From JAABRU01 sp050180235 (GTDB taxonomy: Bacteria > Desulfobacterota > Desulfobacteria > Desulfobacterales > Desulfococcaceae): DNA of 36,197 nt. Both the position numbers and the translations under genes were made by a program. Of the stretch, positions 26,750 through 34,252 are shown piece by piece. The stretch lies in the NCBI GenBank assembly GCA_050180235.1, contig JBFXEJ010000060.1, positions 1-36,197 on the forward strand, read 5' to 3'. Position 1 is the first letter of the stretch. Each line of letters begins with the position of its first letter. The notes under the pieces are model-generated. The model made no database searches. It saw only the letters and a program-made list of their open reading frames with translations, and was not told the DNA's origin.

Positions 26750-27559
26750 ATGAAAACAGATGCCTTGTTTTATGAACTGTTCAAGTTTGATCCCCAGTCC
26801 CTTTTTGATCTGATTCGCGTGGATGCGGAAGGTCAGTATGTCTTTGAAAGCATTACAGCAAAGACAACGGAGAAGCGGATGGACGGTCTTTTCCGCCGCA
26901 TTGACGGGGCAGGCCCGAATCTCTTTGCCGAGGTTCAGGGTTATCCGGACAAAAAAATTTACTGGCGTTTTTTCAGGGAAATCAGCACATGGTACGAGCA
27001 GAATGACGATGATCATCCTTTCATTGCTGTTTTGCTGTTCACGGACAAAGCATTTGATCCGGGAAAACCCGGTCTGTCCTGTGCAAAACCCAGCCGCCTG
27101 ATCCGCTGTTATCTGCCGGATCTGCTGAAAAAGATCGGAAAAAAATCCTCTGCCCTGACCGTGCTGAAACCTCTGGTTCTCAGAGACCGGAAAAAACTGC
27201 CCGAATCTGTGCGGCAGTGGGATGCGGAAATCAGGGCAATGGGACTGCCCCGTGCAAAAACAGAAATCCTTAACGAGCTTCTGGAATATGCTGTGCTGCA
27301 GCGTTTTTCAGACCTGACTTTGGAGGAGGTGAGAAAAATGATACAACTGACACCGCTGGAGAAAACCGTTGCCGTTCAGGAACTGCTGCAGATCACTGTC
27401 CTGAAAGGAAAGGAAGAATGGAAAAAGGAGACCGCCCTGAACCTGCTGAAAATGGGACTTCTGACAGATGAACAGATTGCCAAAGCGACAAATTTGGGGC
27501 TTGGGGAAGTGAAAAAACTCAGGCAAAAGATGCTGGTCAGACGCGGCAGGAAGAAATGA
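26750..27559 (+). CDS. DUF2887 / Rpn-type PD-(D/E)XK nuclease-like protein
   Basis: A 269-residue protein matching the DUF2887 pattern: MKTDALFYELFKFDPQSLFDL at the start, then KTTEKRMDGLFRR, FAEVQGYPDKKIYWRFFREISTWY and a helical C-terminal part ending in basic residues. The Asp in RMDG and the Glu and Gln in AEVQ fit a PD-(D/E)XK active site, as in Rpn recombination-promoting nucleases. Activity is inferred from the fold family. No strong ribosome site precedes the ATG. A palindrome at 26524 and its twin 17 bp past the stop flank the gene, suggesting it moved or multiplied as a unit. Confidence 0.82.
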   Translation: MKTDALFYELFKFDPQSLFDLIRVDAEGQYVFESITAKTTEKRMDGLFRRIDGAGPNLFAEVQGYPDKKIYWRFFREISTWYEQNDDDHPFIAVLLFTDKAFDPGKPGLSCAKPSRLIRCYLPDLLKKIGKKSSALTVLKPLVLRDRKKLPESVRQWDAEIRAMGLPRAKTEILNELLEYAVLQRFSDLTLEEVRKMIQLTPLEKTVAVQELLQITVLKGKEEWKKETALNLLKMGLLTDEQIAKATNLGLGEVKKLRQKMLVRRGRKK

Positions 27560-27575
27560 CATAACTGACTTTTGC

Positions 27576-27621
27576 TATGAATGAATAACCTATGGATTAA
27601 TCCATAGGTTATTCATTCATA
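27576..27621. repeat. 46-bp perfect palindrome, right of the DUF2887 gene
   Basis: Its central 36 bp are identical to the palindrome at 26524-26559, with five more paired bases on each side (TATGA / TCATA). It begins 17 bp after the DUF2887 stop and ends 47 bp before the smc fragment. Confidence 0.85.
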
Positions 27622-27668
27622 ATCCACCGGTCATACATCAAAAAGAAGCAAAAGGGTAATTACGCAGT

Positions 27669-28232
27669 ATGAGACTGAAAAAAATGGAAATCACCGGGTT
27701 CAAATCCTTCAGCGACAGGGCTGTGATCCAGTTTCCGCCCGGTATTTCCGCAATTGTCGGCCCCAACGGATGCGGGAAAAGCAATATTGTGGACGCGCTG
27801 CGCTGGGCTATGGGCGAGCAGAGTGTAAAACAGCTTCGGGGCAAAAACCGGGAGGATATCATTTTTGCAGGCACGGACGGAAGACCGCCCCTGAATCTGG
27901 CCGAGGTTTCCCTCACGATGGCAAATGACAACGGCGATGCGCCGGAGGAACTCAAAGATTTCACAGAAATCATGCTGACCCGGCGTCTGTACCGATCCGG
28001 AGAAACCTCGTATCTGATTAACAAACAGCCCTGCCGTCTGAAAGACATCCACAATATTTTCATGGGCAGCGGCATGGGAGCCAAGTCCTATGCCGTGATT
28101 CAGCAGGGAAACATCGGAACGATTACCGAAGCAGGGCTGATGAGTAACAGGGTGTGCAAAATCGCTGCCGGAAATCCGGTCTGCCCTTTACAGAAAGCGA
28201 TTTTGCACACCCTGCCTGCTGCTGCGGATTGA
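27669..28232 (+). pseudogene. truncated copy of the smc 5' end
   Basis: A 187-codon open frame whose first 150 residues are identical to the SMC protein at 30330-33896, including Walker A GPNGCGKS (30-37). After GNIG the match decays and ends within a few codons. The frame then runs through a palindromic element (28148-28214) to a stop. The SMC hinge, arms and Walker B half are absent, so it cannot act as a normal SMC. Similarity to the second copy begins only 5 bp before the ATG (GCAGT). DNA differences in the first 150 codons, about 15, are all synonymous. It may be a remnant, or a short protein still translated. Confidence 0.85.
28148..28214. repeat. 67-bp palindromic element, copy 1
   Basis: CAGGGTGTGCAAAATCGCT (28148-28166) and its exact complement (28196-28214) enclose a 29-nt loop. 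The second copy is at 29041-29099 with a nearly identical loop. This copy supplies the last codons of the truncated smc frame. Confidence 0.8.
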
Positions 28233-28284
28233 ATCAGCAAACAGCATTTGGGAAAAATATCACAGACAATGAAAGGAACTGATT

Positions 28285-28869
28285 ATGACGACATTTTTTA
28301 AAATGGTAAGCATCTTCATGGTGCCGCTTGTTCTGATTTCATGCGCAGCATCAGGAAACAGTGGAACCGGTAGAAAAATATCGGATAAAGAGTCGGATGT
28401 GTGGCAGACATACGATTTCAAAATTGTGAAAGTCAGGCTTCAGGCTCCAAAAGATATTAAGTGGTCAGAGACTGTCCGTAGTGGAGACCCTCGTCTATAT
28501 TTTGAACTGCGGCCGGTGAAACCGCCGATTGGAATAATAGCTGATACTTATTACCGAATTAAAATCACAATAACAAGAACAACAAAGGAGGTGTTACAGG
28601 ACAAAATAAACAGCGGTTTGTATAAGAGAAGTGATGAGTCTTTCCGAAAGTTCCTTTTATGGGAGAGTGAAATCCATCAACAAACCGAACGGCGTGATTA
28701 TGATGATTATTCTTATTATAGAAGAGATGTCATCCTGGACGATGGACATATTTTGTCCGCACATGTTGAACTGCTTAATTTAAAAAGAATCGGCAAGGAA
28801 GAGAAGATACAGGAGGATATTATGGTGAGGAGAATATTGGACAGCATAGAACCGTTACCGATGAATTGA
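28285..28869 (+). CDS. hypothetical lipoprotein
   Basis: A 194-residue protein with a signal peptide and lipobox LISC (Cys at residue 20), so it is likely anchored in a membrane after lipid attachment. The mature part is polar with alternating strands and helices (VRLQAPKDIKW, YYRIKITITRTT, a Tyr/Asp-rich stretch YDDYSYYRRD). I do not recognise the family. AAAGGA lies about 8 nt before the ATG. Base composition is more AT-rich than smc. It stands alone between repeat elements. Confidence 0.72.
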   Translation: MTTFFKMVSIFMVPLVLISCAASGNSGTGRKISDKESDVWQTYDFKIVKVRLQAPKDIKWSETVRSGDPRLYFELRPVKPPIGIIADTYYRIKITITRTTKEVLQDKINSGLYKRSDESFRKFLLWESEIHQQTERRDYDDYSYYRRDVILDDGHILSAHVELLNLKRIGKEEKIQEDIMVRRILDSIEPLPMN

Positions 28870-28899
28870 TACTTAAAGCCGGGCAGGGTAGCCAAGTAG

Positions 28900-28927
28900 G
28901 GTGGGCAAAAGCGGAGCGTTGCCCACC
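28900..28927. repeat. hairpin with AAGCGGAGCG loop
   Basis: GGTGGGCAA and TTGCCCACC form a 9-bp stem whose 10-nt loop is AAGCGGAGCG. The loop recurs at 14075-14106 and 29615-29660 with different stems. Confidence 0.65.
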
Positions 28928-28933
28928 GCCGGA

Positions 28934-28980
28934 TGTCTGAACCGCAGATTCACGCAGATTTCACGGATGACGCAGATGAC
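28934..28980 (+). repeat. TGTCTGAACC-type repeat unit
   Basis: TGTCTGAACCGCAGATTCAC followed by GCAGATTTCACGGATGA and GCAGATGA: a degenerate unit of the same family as those at 21934-22010 and 29663. Confidence 0.5.
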
Positions 28981-29040
28981 CGCCCCTGCATCTGCGGTTC
29001 CGACCGTACTGCTGTCAGAACCCGGATTCTCAGCAGCAGA

Positions 29041-29099
29041 GTATGCAAAATCGCTGCCGGAAACCCGGTCGGCCCTTTACAGAAAGCGATTTTGCATAC
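29041..29099. repeat. palindromic element, copy 2
   Basis: GTATGCAAAATCGCT and its complement AGCGATTTTGCATAC enclose a loop that matches the 28148 copy except for a few bases. The outer arms differ (TAT for GTG) on both sides, so pairing is kept by compensating changes. Confidence 0.78.
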
Positions 29100-29119
29100 C
29101 CTACCTGCTTTCATCATGT

Positions 29120-29222
29120 AATACCAAATCGCTGTTGAAAACATATTTCTGAAAATACAACATTCTGTAATCAGACATAAAAAACTGACAGTATTATATA
29201 ATATCAATGGCGAATTGGTATA
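29120..29222. repeat. about 100-bp MITE-like element
   Basis: The left end ATACCAAATCGCTGTTGA is an imperfect complement of the right end, which reads TCAATGGCGAATTGGTAT. The AT-rich middle has no frame. A solo right end lies at 26596-26615. This element, two others and the hairpin at 28900 fill the gap 28870-29288. Confidence 0.5.
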
Positions 29223-29288
29223 AGATGCCTGTATGTAGAATTTCAAATAACCCATAATGCTGTAATTTTTCAAATAACAGGAGTAAAA

Positions 29289-29579
29289 ATGAAATTTATT
29301 GAATGTCCGCACTGTCAGAGAAATGCCGTAAGGCTATGGTATCTGTTTATTTTCCCGTCGCCACTTTGGATAAACGGGGCCTGTATGTATTGCAAAAAGC
29401 CGATTAAATACAATCGTTTTTTTATTAAATTTTGGATAATATCTATGATAATTGGAATAATTATTAAAGAATTTAATATCAGTTCTTTTTGGTTTACTTC
29501 AGTTTCAATAATTTCATATATCTCTCCGGTAATATTGGGTATTCATCTGTTTATTAAAGATTCAGAAACTACGGAATGA
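29289..29579 (+). CDS. small zinc-ribbon membrane protein
   Basis: A 96-residue protein starting with a zinc ribbon, CPHC at residues 6-9 and CMYC at about 32-35, followed by two hydrophobic helices (about 45-62 and 68-89) and a short charged tail. The CxxC pairs would bind zinc on the cytoplasmic side. No wider family is recognised. AGGAG lies 6 nt before the ATG. Strongly AT-rich compared with smc, as is the lipoprotein gene upstream, so both may be acquired DNA. Confidence 0.72.
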   Translation: MKFIECPHCQRNAVRLWYLFIFPSPLWINGACMYCKKPIKYNRFFIKFWIISMIIGIIIKEFNISSFWFTSVSIISYISPVILGIHLFIKDSETTE

Positions 29580-29614
29580 AATAAACATCAGGAAAAAAAC
29601 TGTTCTGACAGTAT

Positions 29615-29660
29615 CACCGGCCGGGCAAGGGGAGCAAAAGCGGAGCATTGCCTGCCGGTG
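29615..29660. repeat. hairpin containing AAGCGGAGC
   Basis: CACCGG (29615-29620) pairs with CCGGTG (29655-29660), and GGCAA with TTGCC inside it. The loop holds AAAAGCGGAGCA. It is directly followed by a TGTCTGAACC unit, the same order as at 28900-28980. Confidence 0.55.
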
Positions 29661-29662
29661 AA

Positions 29663-29706
29663 TGTCTGAACCGGGATTCTCAGAATGAAAGGATTTACCG
29701 GAATTT
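29663..29706 (+). repeat. TGTCTGAACC-type repeat unit
   Basis: TGTCTGAACCGGGATTCTCA, then GAATGAAAGGATTTACCGGAA. It matches the minus-strand units at 21934-22010 in layout. Confidence 0.55.
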
Positions 29707-29806
29707 TTCATTGTGCTTTCTGTCTGAAAATCCCCTGAATCCCTGTTTGCAAAAGGGAAAAACAAAAGATTGCGTAAATGAACTGTTCAAAAAAAATCCG
29801 GAGGAA

Positions 29807-29906
29807 TGCCAATCTGAAAGTTTGGCAGGTTTTTGCAAATTTTCAGTCCGGAGCCCTTAAAAGTGCCAGCCTGAAAATCTGGCAGGCTCCCAAACTTTCC
29901 GTTTGG
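29807..29906. repeat. three consecutive small hairpins
   Basis: TGCCAA/TTGGCA (29807-29827), TGCCAG/CTGGCA (29864-29884) and CCAAAC/GTTTGG (29890-29906). The first two share the layout TGCCAx-CTGAAA-xTGGCAGG, so they are related copies with compensating stem changes. Confidence 0.6.
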
Positions 29907-30106
29907 ACTCCTCAAAACGGAAAGAAAGTTTTTTGACATTCAGTTTCTGCACTCCTTCCGGATCATGCGGGTGCGTAAACCCGGTGAAGCGGTTTTCCGC
30001 ATATTTCCGGAGAGGACAGGCCACTTTTTCTCTTCATTTTTATCCCATCTCTTTTTTCTGTACTCTTTTTGTGCTATATAATAAATATTCAGAAGTTTTC
30101 CGCTAA

Positions 30107-30139
30107 AGACTTCCAAAGTTTTGGAAACTTCGGAAGTCT
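30107..30139. repeat. 33-nt symmetric stem-loop
   Basis: AGACTTCC pairs with GGAAGTCT, then a 2x2 internal loop, then AGTTT pairs with AAACT around TGG. It lies in the 750-bp spacer 29580-30329, which holds only repeats. Confidence 0.55.
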
Positions 30140-30215
30140 GAGGAGGAATGTTTTTTCCCGAAAACCGCCTTGCAGCAAATAAGAATATCAATGGGTTAAA
30201 AAGGTGTTTATTGAC

Positions 30216-30232
30216 AGGACGCGAAGCGTCCT
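30216..30232. repeat. short hairpin upstream of smc
   Basis: AGGACGC and GCGTCCT pair around GAA. Further bases to about 30278 (GGCATTCCCAAGCGA...CGCTGGAACGAG) resemble a dispersed repeat with a second weak hairpin. Confidence 0.45.
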
Positions 30233-30295
30233 AAAGGCATTCCCAAGCGAATCGCTGGAACGAGAGACGAGAGAAAACATAAATCATCTGCGGAG

Positions 30296-30304
30296 TTATC
30301 CACA
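30296..30304 (+). promoter_or_regulatory. consensus DnaA-box sequence upstream of smc
   Basis: TTATCCACA, the consensus DnaA-binding 9-mer, lies 25 bp before the smc ATG. A single box could allow DnaA control of smc but may be chance. It is absent before the truncated copy. Confidence 0.35.
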
Positions 30305-30329
30305 GGTCAATAAGGACATGTAAAGCAGT

Positions 30330-33300
30330 ATGAGACTGAAAAAAATGGAAATCACCGGGTTCAAATCCTTCAGCGACAGGGCTGTGATCCAGTTTCCGCC
30401 CGGTATTTCCGCAATTGTCGGCCCCAACGGATGCGGAAAAAGCAATATTGTGGACGCGCTGCGCTGGGCTATGGGCGAGCAGAGCGTGAAACAGCTTCGG
30501 GGCAAGAACCGGGAAGACATTATTTTTGCAGGCACGGACGGAAGACCGCCCCTGAATCTGGCCGAGGTTTCCCTTACGATGGCAAACGACAACGGCGATG
30601 CGCCGGAGGAACTCAAAGATTTCACAGAGATCATGCTGACCCGGCGTCTGTACCGATCCGGTGAAACCTCGTATCTCATCAACAAACAGCCCTGCCGTCT
30701 CAAAGACATCCACAATATTTTCATGGGCAGCGGCATGGGAGCCAAGTCCTATGCCGTGATTCAGCAGGGAAATATCGGAGCTATCACCGAGGCCGGGCCT
30801 GAGGAGCGGCGTCTGTATATTGAAGAAGCCGCGGGGATTACCCGTTACAAAAGCCGCAAAACCGAAACGTTGCAGAAACTCGATGCCACCAACCAGAATC
30901 TTGTGCGGGTGCAGGATATTATAACCGAAGTGGAGCGGCAGATGAACAGCCTGAAACGGCAGGCATCCAAAGCCGAACGCTACAAAAATCTCAAAGAGCA
31001 TATCCGGGATTTGGATGTGCGTCTTGCCCTGCACCAGTCAGATCAGATTTCTCAGGAAATTGCCCAGACCATTGCGCTGCTCAAAGAACTCAGGGATCAG
31101 GATATGTCCCATGAGAGCAGCCTGAAAAAGCTGGACGCTGCCATTGAGGAAATCGGACTGCGCCGGGCAGAGAAAAACCGGGAAATATCTGAACAGAAAA
31201 GCGGGAAATTTGACATCCAGCGCAGGATTGACAAAACAGAGAATGATCTGGAGCATCTGCGCAAAGAAGTGCAGCGGCTGACAAAGGAATACACTGATCT
31301 GCACGATGCCGGAACCCGTCTGGAAGAGAAAAACCGGGAAATGCTCTTTGAAATGGAGCAGGGAAAGGTTCAGTCTGAAACGCTGGATGCGGAAATCCGC
31401 ACTATCCGGGCGGATTTGGACAGGGAGCAGCAGTCTTCCCAGAATATACGGGATCATCTGCTGGCCCTGAACCGGGATTTGGATGAATCCAAAAACTCTC
31501 TTATGGATCTGGTCGCGCAGGAAGCCAAATACAAAAACATTTCCCAGAATGTTGCCAACAACCGGGACAATCTGAAACGCCGTCTCAAACGTCTGGATGA
31601 GGATACCGCGCTGGCCGGAAAAAAAGTGACTGACATTACCAAAAAAGAGACCGAGGCAGGAGAGGAACTGAATCTGTGCAAACGGGAAATCCGGGAGACC
31701 GAGGAGCAGATTGCGGAAATCCGGAAACTGCTGACAGAGAAAAGTCAGGCTTTGGGAAAACAGGTCAAACTGGTTCAGACTTTGGAATATGAGCGCAACA
31801 AGGTTCGTTCCCGTTATTCTGCGCTGAAAAAAATGGCAGACAGTTTTGAATGGTACCGTGACGGTGTAAAAGCCGTAATGAAACGGGAAAATCCCGAAGG
31901 CCATGTTCTGGGACTGGTGGCCGATATTCTGGAACCTGAGACCGGTTATGATGCTGCGGTTGAAGCGGTTCTGGGCGAGGGATTGCAGTATGTGATTGTC
32001 AAAGACCCGGAAACCGGTCAGGAGGCCATTGAATTTCTGCAAACGCAGAACGCGGGGCGCAGCGGTTTTGTTCCTGTGTCGGTGCTTGCAAACGGAGAAA
32101 TCCCTCAGCCGGATTTGTCTGAAAAACTCATTGACCATGTGCGTGTAAGAGCCGGATTTGAAAAAATTGCGCAGATTCTTCTGGGACATGTGGGAGTGTC
32201 CGAGAATCTTGCACATGCCATAAGTCTTTTCCGTGAAAACGGCAAAGGCTCGGCTTATGTGACCTGCGCGGGCGATCTGATTTCTTCCCAGGGCATTATG
32301 AGCGGCGGAAGTCCGGACAAACTTTCCGGTATTCTGGGCAAAAAGCAGGAACTCCGGGATTTGGAAAAGCGTCTGACAGAAATGGATGCAGAACTGGAAA
32401 CCGGGCGTGAGGTGCAGAAGGATATTGAAACTGAAGTTACCGGAATGGAATCCGATCTGCAGCATCTTACGGAAAAGAAAAATCAGGCGGCGTATGAGGA
32501 AAGGGAGGCGCAGAAAAATTTGTACCGGATTTCCGAGGACCTCAAGCTCGCGCGGCGGGATTTGGAAGTGCTGCGTCTGGAGCAGGAGCAGTTGCTGGCC
32601 GAGGCTGATGACATGGAAGCCGAGATGGAGAAATACAATGCAGCTCTGTCCAAAATCACTGATGAGGTAAAGGCAGCGCAGAGCCGTGTGGCAGAAATTT
32701 CCGAACAGATCTCCACAGTTTCCGCACAGATGGGGGATTTTGACCGCCGCGTGACAGATTTGCGCTTAAAGGAAACCTCTCTGAAAGCAGAACTGGAAAA
32801 CAGTCTCAATTCACTGCGCAGACTGCGGCAGTTTCAGGAAGACGGCGCACGGCGCATAGAACAGCTTGCCAAAGATACCGCAGAAAAGGAGAAAAAAAAA
32901 TCAGACGCGGAAAAAAAGATTCGGGAATATGAGGAGGCTTTGGCGATTCTGTACAGCGAAATGCAGCGGATTCAGGGAGTTTTGCAAAGTACAGAGGCTG
33001 ATTATGATCAGATTGACGCTCAACTGCGGGAAAAAGGCAAAAACATTTCTGATTTGCAGGGACAGCGTGAGGAAATCCTGAAAAAAATCCGTATGCTGGA
33101 AGTGGAGCAGACTCAGCGGGAAATGAGGCGGGAGAATATTGGAACCCGCATATCTGAACGCTGGCATCGGCCTCTGGATGCGTTCCGTGAGGAAATGCAG
33201 CCAATGGCAGGGGCGGAAATGAATCCTGCGGATATGGAAACAGAACTGGAAAACCTGCGCAAAAAACTCGATGACATGGGCAGTGTGAATATGGGAGCCA

Positions 33301-33896
33301 TTGCCGAATTTCAGCAGATGAAAGAGCGTTTTGATTTTCTGGATGCCCAGCGCGCTGATCTGCTCAAGGCGGTGGATGATTTGCATAAAGTGATTCAGAA
33401 GATCAATCAGGTCAGTCAGGAACGCTTTATGGAAACCTTTCAGCAGATCAATGAAAAAATGGCCGAGGTTTTTCCCCGTCTGTTCAACGGCGGAAGTGCA
33501 AAACTCGTTCTTACAGAGCCGAACAATTCTCTGGAAACCGGAGTGGAATTCATGGTGCATCCGCCGGGAAAAAAACTTACCCGGCTCAGCCTGCTTTCCG
33601 GCGGGGAAAAGGCTTTGTCCGCGATTGCCTTTGTGTTTTCCATTTTTCTCATCAAACCCGCATCGTTCTGTATCATGGATGAAATTGATGCGCCATTGGA
33701 TGAGGCCAATGTCTACCGTTTCAATGAACTGCTGCGGATTATCGGGGAAAAATCCCAGATTATCATGATCACCCATAAGAAAAAAAGCATGGAATTTGCA
33801 GACACCCTGTTTGGAATCACAATGGAGCAGAAAGGCGTTTCCAAAGTGGTTTCCGTAAGTTTTGAGGGCGCAGCAAAAACAGCGGAAAGTGAGTGA
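30330..33896 (+). CDS. smc: Chromosome segregation ATPase SMC
   Basis: The full 1188-residue bacterial SMC, which with ScpAB forms the condensin that organises and segregates the chromosome. Seen in order: Walker A GPNGCGKS at 30-37, Q-loop region near GAKSYAVIQQGNIG, first coiled-coil arm (about 170-500), hinge (about 520-670, with VLGLVADIL and GRSGFVPV), second arm, ABC signature LSGGEKAL near 1089, Walker B FCIMDEIDAP near 1113 and the D-loop PLDEAN. Length is normal. No good ribosome site lies at usual distance; AAGGA is 13 nt upstream. Its stop codon lies within the first copy of a tandem repeat. scpA and scpB are not in the window. Confidence 0.97.
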   Translation: MRLKKMEITGFKSFSDRAVIQFPPGISAIVGPNGCGKSNIVDALRWAMGEQSVKQLRGKNREDIIFAGTDGRPPLNLAEVSLTMANDNGDAPEELKDFTEIMLTRRLYRSGETSYLINKQPCRLKDIHNIFMGSGMGAKSYAVIQQGNIGAITEAGPEERRLYIEEAAGITRYKSRKTETLQKLDATNQNLVRVQDIITEVERQMNSLKRQASKAERYKNLKEHIRDLDVRLALHQSDQISQEIAQTIALLKELRDQDMSHESSLKKLDAAIEEIGLRRAEKNREISEQKSGKFDIQRRIDKTENDLEHLRKEVQRLTKEYTDLHDAGTRLEEKNREMLFEMEQGKVQSETLDAEIRTIRADLDREQQSSQNIRDHLLALNRDLDESKNSLMDLVAQEAKYKNISQNVANNRDNLKRRLKRLDEDTALAGKKVTDITKKETEAGEELNLCKREIRETEEQIAEIRKLLTEKSQALGKQVKLVQTLEYERNKVRSRYSALKKMADSFEWYRDGVKAVMKRENPEGHVLGLVADILEPETGYDAAVEAVLGEGLQYVIVKDPETGQEAIEFLQTQNAGRSGFVPVSVLANGEIPQPDLSEKLIDHVRVRAGFEKIAQILLGHVGVSENLAHAISLFRENGKGSAYVTCAGDLISSQGIMSGGSPDKLSGILGKKQELRDLEKRLTEMDAELETGREVQKDIETEVTGMESDLQHLTEKKNQAAYEEREAQKNLYRISEDLKLARRDLEVLRLEQEQLLAEADDMEAEMEKYNAALSKITDEVKAAQSRVAEISEQISTVSAQMGDFDRRVTDLRLKETSLKAELENSLNSLRRLRQFQEDGARRIEQLAKDTAEKEKKKSDAEKKIREYEEALAILYSEMQRIQGVLQSTEADYDQIDAQLREKGKNISDLQGQREEILKKIRMLEVEQTQREMRRENIGTRISERWHRPLDAFREEMQPMAGAEMNPADMETELENLRKKLDDMGSVNMGAIAEFQQMKERFDFLDAQRADLLKAVDDLHKVIQKINQVSQERFMETFQQINEKMAEVFPRLFNGGSAKLVLTEPNNSLETGVEFMVHPPGKKLTRLSLLSGGEKALSAIAFVFSIFLIKPASFCIMDEIDAPLDEANVYRFNELLRIIGEKSQIIMITHKKKSMEFADTLFGITMEQKGVSKVVSVSFEGAAKTAESE

Positions 33897-33959
33897 AACA
33901 GTTCTCCGTGCAGGCGTTTCAGTTTCCCACAGAGAACACAGATTTTTTTTATTGTACAG

Positions 33960-33992
33960 AAAAACCGGATTTTTTGAAAAAATCCGGTTTTT
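33960..33992 (+). terminator. CCGG hairpin in repeat unit 1, possible smc terminator
   Basis: AAAAACCGGATTTTTT and its exact complement, separated by one G, form a 16-bp stem ending in five T. It lies 64 nt after the smc stop. Mostly A-T pairs make it a weak terminator. Confidence 0.45.
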
Positions 33993-34095
33993 ATAAACCA
34001 CAGTGAGTGAAACAGTTCTCCGTGCAGGAGTTTCGGTTTCCCACAGAGAACACAGAGAAAAACCCACAGAGGACACAGAGATTTTTGTTGTGCAG

Positions 34096-34128
34096 AAAAA
34101 CCGGATTTTTTGGAAAAATCCGGTTTTT
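34096..34128 (+). repeat. CCGG hairpin in repeat unit 2
   Basis: AAAAACCGGATTTTT and AAAAATCCGGTTTTT around a 3-nt gap. Same family as at 33960 and as the cores at 11352 and 22055. Confidence 0.6.
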
Positions 34129-34252
34129 ATAAAACACAGTGAGTGAAACAGTTCTCCGTGCAGGAGTTTCAGTTTCCCACAGAGAACACAGAGAAAAACC
34201 CACAGAGAACACAGAGATTTTTTATTTTTTCCTGTGTTTTTTCTGTGTGTTC

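Larger units (their letters stand above)
33888..34220 (+). repeat. tandem repeat block of three units starting in the smc stop region
   Basis: Units begin AGTGAGTGAAACAGTTCTCC at 33888, 34002 and 34138, spaced 114 and 136 bp. Each continues CGTGCAGG, a TTTCCCACAGAGAACACAG segment and, in units 1 and 2, a CCGG hairpin. The smc stop TGA (33894-33896) is part of unit 1. Confidence 0.85.

Noticed and set aside
29940..30191. Small frames in the spacer upstream of smc
   Set aside because: They overlap repeats and hairpins on both strands, with no ribosome sites or recognisable domains.
31038..32465. 475-codon minus-strand frame inside smc
   Set aside because: Antisense shadow of the coiled-coil codon pattern of smc; Phe- and Gln-rich with no domain. 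The same applies to other long antisense frames over trkA, ald, the DctP gene and the Rpn-like genes.
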